Below are positions 56,219-64,000 of a stretch of DNA of 64,000 nt, one piece after another. The position numbers and the translations under genes are program-made. The stretch spans positions 248,001 to 312,000 of the forward strand of contig CAWDTS010000022.1 in assembly GCA_963805325.1 (NCBI GenBank). Reading direction: 5' to 3'. The notes beneath the pieces are model-generated. The model was not told the origin of the DNA, made no database searches, and saw only the letters and a program-made list of their open reading frames with translations. This DNA is from DASWJZ01 sp963805325 (GTDB lineage Bacteria; Pseudomonadota; Alphaproteobacteria; Rhizobiales; Afifellaceae). Position 1 is the stretch's first letter. Each line of letters begins with the position of its first letter.

Positions 56219-57196
56219 TTGGCAAACTGGATCGAAAACGTCGTCCGCCCGCGCATCCGCTCGCTGTGGACCAAGCGCGAGACCGCCGAGAACCTCTGGG
56301 TCAAATGCCCGGAGACGGGCGAAATGGTGTTCCACAAGGATCTCGAAGCCAACCAGTTCGTCTTCCCGAACTCCGGCTATCACCAGCGGGTCGATGCGCG
56401 CACGCGTTTCCGTCTCTTCTTCGACGACGCGCGCTTCGACACGCTGCCCTTGCCGCAGGTTCCGGTCGACCCGCTGCGTTTTCGCGACGAGCGTCGCTAC
56501 ACCGAGCGACTGAAGGCCGCGAAGGCAAAGACTGGTCTTGAAGACGCGGTGCTGCTCGGCACCGGCGCCGTCGATGGCGTCGCCCTCGTCGCCGCGGTGC
56601 AGGACTTCGATTTCATGGGTGGCTCGCTCGGCATGGCGGCGTCGGAGGCGGTCATCGTCGGCGCCGAGGCTGCTATCGAACGCCATCAGCCCTACGTGGT
56701 CTTTGCCGCATCGGGCGGCGCGCGCATGCAGGAAGGCATCCTTTCGCTGATGCAGCTGCCGCGCACCACGATTGCCATCGACCGGGTGAAGGAAGCCGGG
56801 CTTCCCTACCTCGTCGTGCTCACCAACCCGACGACCGGCGGCGTCACGGCGTCCTACGCAATGCTCGGCGACGTGCATATCGCCGAGCCGGGCGCGCTGG
56901 TCGGCTTCGCCGGCCCGCGCGTCATCGAACAGACGATCCGTGAAAAGCTCCCCGACGGCTTCCAGCGCTCCGAATATCTGCTCGAGCACGGCATGGTCGA
57001 CATCGTCGTGCATCGGCACAAGCTGCGCGAGACGGTCGCGCGTCTCTGCCGGCTCCTGATGAAGCTGCCGCCTGCCAACCATCCGCCGCTCGAACAAGGT
57101 TCGGGGAACGGCGCTTGGAATGGCAGCGGCAATGGCGCCGGCGAGCCGGAGGCGACGCCTCCAGATGCGGATCAAGCGCCCGCCCCCGCCAACTGA
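56219..57196 (+). CDS. accD: acetyl-CoA carboxylase carboxyltransferase beta subunit
   Basis: 325 residues from a TTG (LANWIENVVRP). The zinc-ribbon region reads WVKCPETGEMVF and VFPNSGYH, keeping one of the four Cys of E. coli AccD; this is usual in rhizobial AccD. MGGSLGMAASEA and GGARMQEG form the carboxybiotin/CoA site. The C-terminus is Asn/Gly/Pro-rich. Works with AccA in malonyl-CoA synthesis. folC follows after five bases. Confidence 0.95.
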   Translation: MANWIENVVRPRIRSLWTKRETAENLWVKCPETGEMVFHKDLEANQFVFPNSGYHQRVDARTRFRLFFDDARFDTLPLPQVPVDPLRFRDERRYTERLKAAKAKTGLEDAVLLGTGAVDGVALVAAVQDFDFMGGSLGMAASEAVIVGAEAAIERHQPYVVFAASGGARMQEGILSLMQLPRTTIAIDRVKEAGLPYLVVLTNPTTGGVTASYAMLGDVHIAEPGALVGFAGPRVIEQTIREKLPDGFQRSEYLLEHGMVDIVVHRHKLRETVARLCRLLMKLPPANHPPLEQGSGNGAWNGSGNGAGEPEATPPDADQAPAPAN

Positions 57197-57201
57197 CGCC
57201 C

Positions 57202-58522
57202 ATGTCGGAACTCGATAAGCTGCTGGAGGTGCTCGGCACGCTCCATCCGCGCAAGATCGACCTGTCGCTCGGGCGGGTCGAGCGCCTTCTGGAGCGCCTC
57301 GGGCGGCCGCAGGACCGCCTCCCTCCGGTCATCCATGTTGCCGGCACCAACGGCAAGGGCTCGACGATCGCGTTTCTGCGCGCGGCGCTCGAAGCCGCCG
57401 GCAAGAAGGTGCACGTCTATACCTCGCCGCATCTGGTGCGCTTCAACGAGCGGATCCGGCTCGCGGCGGACGGCGGCGGCAAGATCGTCGACGACGCGCT
57501 CCTGATCGCGGCGATCCACGAGACGCTCGATGCGAACGGCGGCGAATTCGATCACTTTCTTCGAGGTGACGACTGCCGTCGCCTTCCACCTTTTTGCGAC
57601 GCGTCCGGCGGATTTCTGCCTGCTTGAAGTTGGCCTCGGCGGGCGCTTCGACGCCACCAATGTCGTGGAGCATCCGCTTGCGGCTGTGCTCGCTTCGATC
57701 AGCCACGACCATGCCGAGTTCCTCGGCACCGACCTTGCCGGCATCGCGGGGGAGAAAGCGGGTATCCTGAAGCGCGGGGCGCCCGGAATTGTGGCGCCGC
57801 AGAACCAATACGCGCTGGCGATGATCGAGGTGGAGGCAAAGGCCGACGGCGCGCCCCTCTTCCGGCACGGAAGCGAATATATGGCGTTCGCCGAACGCGG
57901 CCGTCTCGTCTATCAGGACGACGCGGGTCTGCTCGACCTGCCGCTGCCGCGGCTTGCCGGGGCGCATCAGGTGGAGAACGCCGGACTCGCCGTCGCGACG
58001 CTTCGGGCCGCCGGCATCAAGCTGCCGCCATCCGCGCTTGAGGCCGGGCTTGCCAATGCCGACTGGCCGGCGCGCATGCAGCGGCTTCGCTCTGGTCCAC
58101 TCGTGGATCTGGCGCCGGCGGGCTCCGACATCTGGCTCGACGGCGGGCACAACCCGGGCGCAAGCGCGGTGATCGCGCAGGCCTTTGCGGAGATCGAGGA
58201 TCGCGATCCGCGTCCCCTTGTCCTGATCACGGGCTTGCTGACGACCAAGGACCCGGCCGGCTACTTCGGTCCCTTCGCAAGCCTCGCCCGCCACGCGATG
58301 ACGGTGCCGGTTCCGGGCAGCGAAGCCGGCTTCGATCCCGCGGCGCTTGCCGAGATCGCCATGGCGTCGGACGTGCCGGCGCGCCCGTTCGCAGACGTGG
58401 CCTCGGCACTAAAGACGCTCAGCGCCGAGCAGGACGACGAAAAGCCGCCGCGCATCCTGATTTGCGGCTCGCTCTATCTTGCCGGCGAAGTCTTGAAGGA
58501 AAACGGCCCGCTGCCGGAGTGA
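57202..58522 (+). CDS. folC: folylpolyglutamate/dihydrofolate synthase, frame broken
   Basis: About 440 residues. VIHVAGTNGKGSTIAFL is the P-loop and YTSPHLVRFNERI the omega loop. Near 57546 one extra T separates DANGGE from SITFFEVTTAVAFHLF; the following LLEVGLGGRFDATN and SHDHAEFLG are the conserved magnesium and folate sites, and DGGHNPGASA opens the C-terminal domain. Adds glutamate to dihydropteroate and folates in the cytoplasm. Confidence 0.88.
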
Positions 58523-58542
58523 GAGACACCCTTCGCGGGCGG

Positions 58543-58565
58543 CCCTCTCCCGTTTGTGGAGAGGG
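58543..58565. terminator. stem-loop between convergent folC and trxA
   Basis: CCCTCTCC and GGAGAGGG pair over a 7-base loop in the 59 bases between the two stops. The CCCTCTCC hairpin is a frequent intergenic repeat in rhizobia and serves both directions; no T-tract. Confidence 0.55.
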
Positions 58566-58581
58566 TCAGGCACCTGGGGCC

Positions 58582-58902
58582 TTAGGCAGCGGCGTTCTGG
58601 ATCCACTTCTGCAGGTCGCTCTTCGGACCCGCGCCGACCTTCATGTCGACCGGCTCGCCGTTCTTGAAGAGGATCAGGGTTGGGATCGAGCGAACGCCGT
58701 ATTTGATCGTGGTCTGCTGGTTCTCGTCGATGTTGAGCTTGACGATCTTCACCTTGCCGTTGAGCTCACCCGAAAGCTCCTCAAGATGCGGCGCGATCAT
58801 CTTGCAGGGGCCGCACCACTCCGCCCAGAAATCGACGACGACCGGCTCTTTAGAGGCAAGGACGTCGGTGGCGAAGTTGCTGTCGGTTACGGCGTTGGTC
58901 AT
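58582..58902 (-). CDS. trxA: thioredoxin
   Basis: 106 residues from the ATG at 58902 with AGGAGA upstream. VVVDFWAEWCGPCKMIAPHLE has the redox pair, IDENQQTTIKYGVRSIPTLILFKNG the cis-Pro loop. Length and residues are those of standard TrxA, the cytoplasmic reductant of ribonucleotide reductase and others. 56 bases after addA. Confidence 0.96.
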   Translation of the reverse strand: MTNAVTDSNFATDVLASKEPVVVDFWAEWCGPCKMIAPHLEELSGELNGKVKIVKLNIDENQQTTIKYGVRSIPTLILFKNGEPVDMKVGAGPKSDLQKWIQNAAA

Positions 58903-58957
58903 GTCTGTCTCCTGGGAGAATCCGTCGCCTGAAAGGTAGGAACCCGACCCCTCCCGG

Positions 58958-61900
58958 TCAAGGAAACGGATTAGCGCGAATCGCCAGGCCTTCCAAAGCC
59001 TGTTCCATGGCGGGGGCCGGGATTGGCATGACCCTCGGCGTTCCGCCCGCGCCGGTGAAGACGAGGGTCGCCGAAACGGCCTCACCTGGGTCCATCGCCA
59101 TCAGAAGCCGGCGGTAGAGCGCCATCTGAAGGATGTAGGCAGGGTCGATCTCGGCGGGGGTGGCCGGAATCTTCCGGTCGGTCTTGAAGTCGGCAAGATG
59201 CCAGCCGGCCGAGTCGCGGGCGAGCCGGTCGATCCGGCCGCTGACGGCATAGCGCCCCTTGTCGGTCGCCAGCTCCCCGACGATCGCCACCTCGGAGCGG
59301 CTGTCGGGCGCAAAGAAGGGTTCGAGCGCCGGATCGGCAAGTACGGCCTCAGCTTCGCGGCGGATCGCGCTAGCGAGCGGCGGGTCATCCGCCAGCTCGC
59401 CGGCAAGGAGCCGCTCAGCGGCCTGTGCACGGTCCGATGCGGTGACGCGCGGCAAAATTTCCAGCAGCCTGTGCACCAGGATGCCGCGCAGGCGCGCGGC
59501 GTCTCCGGGTGCGGAGGCGCCACCGACGGCCGCAGGAACCGGGTCAGGCTCCGCAAGCGCTCCCGAGGGGCGAAGCGGCTCCGGCGCCCGGGGCGGTGCG
59601 AGCGCGGGCGTGGTCGAGCCACGCCGGTATCTCGGTCGGCCCTTCTTCGGCCTCCGCCGCCTTGCCTTGGGGCTCAACAGACGGGCGCTGCTCGACCGGC
59701 CACCTGAACGGCCCGATGAGTTCGCCGTCTTCGCGTTCGACCTCTTCGGGAACGAGGGCATCCGCGACGATCGTGTACCACGAGCGCGGCGGAGGCCTGA
59801 GCAGCCTCACTCCCGCGACGTAGAGGACGTCTCGCGCGCGCGTCATCGCGACGTAGAGAAGACGCAGATATTCGCTCTCCGTCTCGCGATCCTCGCGCTC
59901 GTCCGCCTGCCGTTGCAGCTCGGAGGCCTCGGCCAGGTTGCGCCGCCAAAGGAAAGCAGGGTCGTCGCGATCGCGGCCGATATCGACCAGCGGCTTTCGA
60001 AGCGCGGGCACGACCGCCGCGCCGCCGGTGTCGGCGAGGAAGACAATGTCGGCTTCAAGACCCTTCGCGCCGTGCACGGTCATCACGCGCACGCCGGCCG
60101 CCGCCTCCTCCGTCTCGCGCCTGATGTCGCTTTCGTTTGCGCGGATGAAGCGAAGAAATCCGTGCAGCGACGGCGGCTCGGTCGCCTCATAGGCAAGCGC
60201 CTGGCTCAGGAACGCGTCGAGCACGTCGTCGACCTCGCCGCCGAGCCGCGCGCGGAAAAGGCGACGGCCATGGTCGGGGCCGAGGAGAGTTGCGAAGAAG
60301 CGGAACGGCGTGACCCGGTCGGCCATGTCGCGCCATCCGCGAAGGCGCGCCGCGATCCGCGCATAGGGCCCGTCGCTCGCGGCACTGAGCGCGCGCCACA
60401 GGCTTGTGCCTCCGCGGTCCACCGCGAGGTGCATCAGCCCATCCTCGTTGAGACCGAGAAGCGGGCTCTTCAACGCCGCCGCAAGCTGAAGGTCATCGTC
60501 GGGGAGAAGCATCACGTCGGCGATCGCGAGAAGGTCGAGCACGGCGATGTGCTTCGACACGGCGATGCGGTCCGTCCCCGCCGTCGCAATGTTGCGGGCG
60601 AGGAGCGCGCGATTCATCGCTGCCGCGAAGGCATCGCGGCGGCGAACGAGCACGAGAATGCCGCTCTCGGTGACGCGTTTGCCGGACGGGAGCACGGTGC
60701 CGATCAGCCGCTCGATCTCCGCGGCGATGTTTTGGGCGAGATCGGTCTCCGCCGCGCTCGGCGCGGTGTAGTGCTCCGTCCAGTCCTCCGGCTCCTCGCG
60801 CTTCTTCCTCGCCACACGCGGCAGGAGCACGACCTGCCCGGGCTCGCGCGGGCGGTTCGTGGCATGCGCCGAATAGGTCGAGGACGTGATCTCGGTCGCC
60901 AGCGCCTTCTCGAACACCCTGTCGACCGCAGCAAGCACTTCGTGCGTGGAACGGAAGGAGAGATAGAGCGAGGTCACGACGAGCGACTGCTGCGCCTCGG
61001 TGATGCGCTTCTCGAAGAAGTCCTGCATCTCCTTCAGCATCGCCGGCACCGCGCCCTGGAAGCGGAAGATCGACTGCTTGTCGTCGCCGACGACGAAGAT
61101 CGTGCGCCGCGCGCGCGCCGCGCCTTCGCCGGAGAAGAAGTCCTCGGCGATCGCCTTCACCACCGTCCACTGATCCGCGCTCGTGTCCTGCGCCTCGTCG
61201 ACGAGGATGTGCTCGATGCGGCTATCGAGCTTGAACAGCACCCATTGCGCGGCGTCGGAGCGCGAAAGAAGGTTGCGCGTCTTGACGATCAGGTCGGAGA
61301 AGTCGAGCGCGCCAGCGCGCCGCTTCGCCTGCTGATAAGCCGCGAGGATCGCGTCGCCGACAATGAGCAGCGCCGCGGTCTCATCGTAGGCGCGAACGAG
61401 GCCGAGGCGCGCGAGCAGACGCGAGAAGACGCTCCGCCTTCCGCAGTGAAGTCGTCTTCGAGTTCGGGACGCTGCGCCGCGAATAGCCTTGCTGAAGCGA
61501 GTCGTCGCGCTGCGCAGCTTCAGACCGGACGAACCGTCCTTCGTCAGGAAGAAGCTCTGGCGCTTCTTCGATTCCGAAGCTGCATCGGCGGCGTCCGCAA
61601 CAGCCCCAAGTTCCACGCCCGCGGCGCGATCATTCTTCCCCGCCGCGCCAATGAGCTCGGCGGCGAGACCTGTGCAATCTGCACGGCTCCATCTCGGCGC
61701 ATCGCATATCGCGCGGCATACGGAGTCTTCGCGTCTCATCGTCCGCGAGGCCGAGGCGCGTTCTGAGATCGGCGAGCACATCGTCGATGCCGCCCGCTTC
61801 GCCGTCTGACCGCAGCGTTCTCCATCCAGCGGCGGAGGTCGTCGCGCTTGGCGATCAGCGCATCGAGGGCCCCGCCGATCTGCTGGTCGGCGGTCCCAAC

Positions 61901-62491
61901 CGCGAGCCGGCGGACGGCCTCGCCGAGCGGCGAGCCGGGCGCCGAAGCCGCGCGGTTCATGACCTCCTCACGCGCCGCGGCAAGCGCCGCGGCCGTCGCG
62001 GATTGATCCATCACCTGAAACTGGCCGGGGACGTTGGCCTCGAACGGAAAAGCGTGCAGCAGCCGCTCGCAGAAGGCGTGGATCGTCTGGATCTTGAGCC
62101 CGCCCGGCGTCTCCAGGGCCTTTGCGAAAAGCCGTCGCGCCTGGCGCATCTGCGCGACGGTGGGCGGCGCGCCTTCAAGCTCCGCGATGGCAGCGCCGAG
62201 CGCCGCATCGTCGAGGCTCGTCCACGCACCGAGATCGCGGAACACACGGCGCGACATTTCGGCAGCCGCGACCTTGGTGAAGGTCAGGCAGAGGATCGCG
62301 GCCGGATCGACGCCCGAGAGAAGCAGCCGGATCACGCGCTGCGTCAAAACATGCGTCTTGCCAGCGCCGGCATTGGCGATCACCCAGGCTGACGAGCCGG
62401 GATGCGAAGCCTTGCGCTGGTTGGCGCGCGTCCGGTCGAGATCAGGAGCCGACGGAGATGGTCCGACATCGTCGTCCTCCTGGTCGGTCAT
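58958..62491 (-). CDS. addA: double-strand break repair helicase-nuclease AddA, frame broken at five or more points
   Basis: Start ATG at 62491; about 1177 codons, the family length. Walker A VIANAGAGKTHVLTQR, IQTIHAFCERLLHAF, the DEAQD box ILVDEAQDTSADQW, GDDKQSIFRFQG, VMTVHGAKGLEADIV, LLYVAMTRARDVLYV and the C-terminal nuclease block HLADFKTDRKIP with LQMALYRRLL are all present. Conserved sequence changes frame near 61808, 61748, 61487, 61433 and 59610. Partner of AddB in resection of DNA ends. Confidence 0.88.
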
Positions 62492-64000
62492 GATCCATTC
62501 GGAGATGCGCGCCAGATGATCGTAGTCGCCGACGTAGGTGCGGCGCGGCTTCGGCACCTTGTTGGAGAGATAGAATGCTTCCGGCTTCGCGAAATACGCG
62601 ATGAGATCGCGCAGCCGCTGTTCCGTTGTGGCAAGCGTCTCGGCGAGCGTGGAGTCCTTCGACTCCGTGCGATCGGCGCGCTCGTCCTTGTCGGCGCGGC
62701 CGGCGAGCCGATAGTAGACGATGCGACTCGTCTCCATTGGCTCCAGGCCCTCGAAACCGCCGGCGCGCGCAATCAGCGCTTCGAGCGGAAGCTGCGGCGA
62801 AAGCGAGCGCACCTCACGCGGCGAGGGCGGTGTCCCGGTCTTGTAGTCGATGATGGCGAGCGTGCCGTTGCTCAGGACATCCAGGCGGTCGGCGCGGGCG
62901 GAAAGCGTGAAGTCCGGCGTCACCTGCCATCGTGCCCTTGCCTTCGACGTGGCGCGCGACGACGACGTCACCGAACTCCGCCTCCGTCGCCACGAACCAG
63001 CGGGCGATCTGCTCGAAGCGCGGCCACCACAACGCGACCAGCTCGGGGAAGTCTTCGTAATCCGCAAAGGCCGCGCGTCCGATCTCAAGAAGCCGCGCCA
63101 ACGCATCAGCGTCGAACGGTCCGTTCGGACGCTCGCGCACGAACGCTTCGAGGATGTCGTGGACGATATTGCCGCGCTCGCGCGCATCGGGAAGCTTCGC
63201 CAGCGGCTCGAAGGGGCGGAGGTTCAGCACGCGCTCCGCATAGATCGCATAAGGGTCGCGGATCAGCGTCTCGATGCGTGTGGCCGAAAGCCGGGTCGGG
63301 CGCTTTTCGACGGGTGGTGAGGGTCGCGGGCGCACCGGCGGGTCGGATCGTCTCGGCGCGGTCGAGCCGATGCGTGAAATTGAGATATCTCTTCCCGCGC
63401 GTCCGCATCGCGTCGCCGAGGTCCTTGCCGGCATGCGCTGTCAGCCTTTGCAGCCAGCGCGATGCGACTTTCGGTTCTCCATCCTGGCGGTCGGCGCGCG
63501 TCAGCCATACTTCGGCGTGGCCGAGCGCCTGCGCGAAATCGTGCGCGGCGAGCCCGATGCGGCGCTCGGGAGGCTCGAGCGAAAGCGCCTCCCGCATCGG
63601 CCGCGAGAGCAGCGGGTCGAGCCGCGTCTGCGCTGGCCATGTGCCTTCGTTAAGGCCGCCGAGCACCACCCTGTCGACGCTCTGGAGCCGCGCTTCGAGC
63701 GCGCCCCAGATATGGACGCGCGGGTCGGCGCCGCCGCGGCGGCGCACCGCGATGCGCTCGATCAAGGCGGCGAAGAGCGCCGGATATTCGCGCGGCATGA
63801 TTTTTGGGCCGGCGTGCGCGCTCGCCTTCAGCTCGTCGAAGGCGAGCGCCAGCGCATCGCCGGCTTCGCCGGAAAGGAGCGCTTTCCCCGCCGCTTGCCC
63901 CACTGCTTCGAGATGCGCGTCGACCAGGGATTGGAGCGCCGCAGGCGCTTCGGCGTCGCGCAGGCGCTCCAGCGGTCGAAGCGCTTCCTCGGCGCGCAGA
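62488..64000 (-). CDS. addB: double-strand break repair protein AddB (5' end outside window), frame broken
   Basis: The visible part is the C-terminal half. RVHIWGALEARLQSVDRVVLGGLNEGTWP, FTHRLDR, SATRIETLIRDPYAIYAERVL with the iron-sulphur/nuclease region, IIDYKTGTPPSPREVRSL and TYVGDYDHLARISEW follow in order. Frame changes are near 63318 and 62945. The end is uncertain: as written the frame runs on into addA. A TGA at 62488-62490 inside the addA ATGA would be a natural stop if one more indel is present. Confidence 0.82.

Noticed and set aside
56219..57196. AccD with three of four zinc Cys missing as a novelty
   Set aside because: As I recall, rhizobial AccD proteins share this loss, so it is lineage-typical.
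59259..61766. 835-residue frame on the plus strand opposite addA
   Set aside because: Arg/Ala-rich shadow of a conserved minus-strand gene; no motifs. The same applies to long frames opposite puuA (2230-3660), aceA (10727-12103) and asmA (18074-19840).

Overview
The window reads as a chromosomal segment of a high-GC alphaproteobacterium, most likely Hyphomicrobiales (Rhizobiales). Support comes from the neighbourhood trpF-trpB ... trpA-accD-folC-trxA-addA-addB, an isocitrate lyase gene divergent from a short-chain-fatty-acid type XRE regulator, an Irr-type iron control element, a tRNA-His without a templated G-1, and an intergenic palindrome of a kind common in rhizobial genomes. The species cannot be named from the sequence alone.

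Bases 1-24.9 kb hold ordinary metabolic and transport genes: the end of a HAD phosphatase gene; a puuB/puuA-like pair for gamma-glutamylated polyamines; a MipA-type outer membrane protein; a TetR-controlled HlyD/ABC-2 efflux operon; a DHA2 efflux pump; aceA and its divergent regulator; a potFGHI-type polyamine importer; an AsmA protein; acetoacetyl-CoA synthetase; a ferric-iron importer (binding protein and fused permease) behind an ICE motif; and a small cytochrome c.

Bases 24.95-45.74 kb look like a genomic island or its remnant. An intact tRNA-His gene lies on the minus strand at 45665-45741. A 42-base copy of its 3' half (40 of 42 identical) sits in the same orientation at 24954-24995, about 20.7 kb away on the 3' side of the tRNA, the geometry left by integration into a tRNA gene. 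No integrase is visible. The cargo is mostly catabolic: an acetamidase/formamidase, an aspartoacylase/DoeB-like deacylase, a divergent cluster of a branched-chain-type (HAAT) ABC importer with two aldo/keto reductases (one fused to a Rid domain), an NTF2-like protein and a TIGR04076-like protein, and a second cluster with a sugar ABC importer, SIS-domain protein, PfkB kinase, SelA-like PLP enzyme and SDR dehydrogenase.

Bases 45.7-64 kb return to core genes: infC with an ATT start, a glycosyltransferase, an alpha/beta hydrolase, trpF, trpB, a uppS paralogue with an HTH regulator and a membrane protein that share a palindromic operator, a decayed GFA gene, a 5'-nucleotidase, trpA, accD, folC, trxA, and addA/addB (addB runs off the end).

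A feature of the whole window is the number of single-base indels in conserved genes that otherwise have full family length (MFS pump, aceA regulator, potI, acetoacetyl-CoA synthetase, AKR, SelA-like, 5'-nucleotidase, folC, addA, addB). Where the join can be reconstructed it is usually one extra base, often in a two-base run. Sequencing or assembly error explains this better than mass pseudogenisation, so protein ends and starts near those points should be treated with care.
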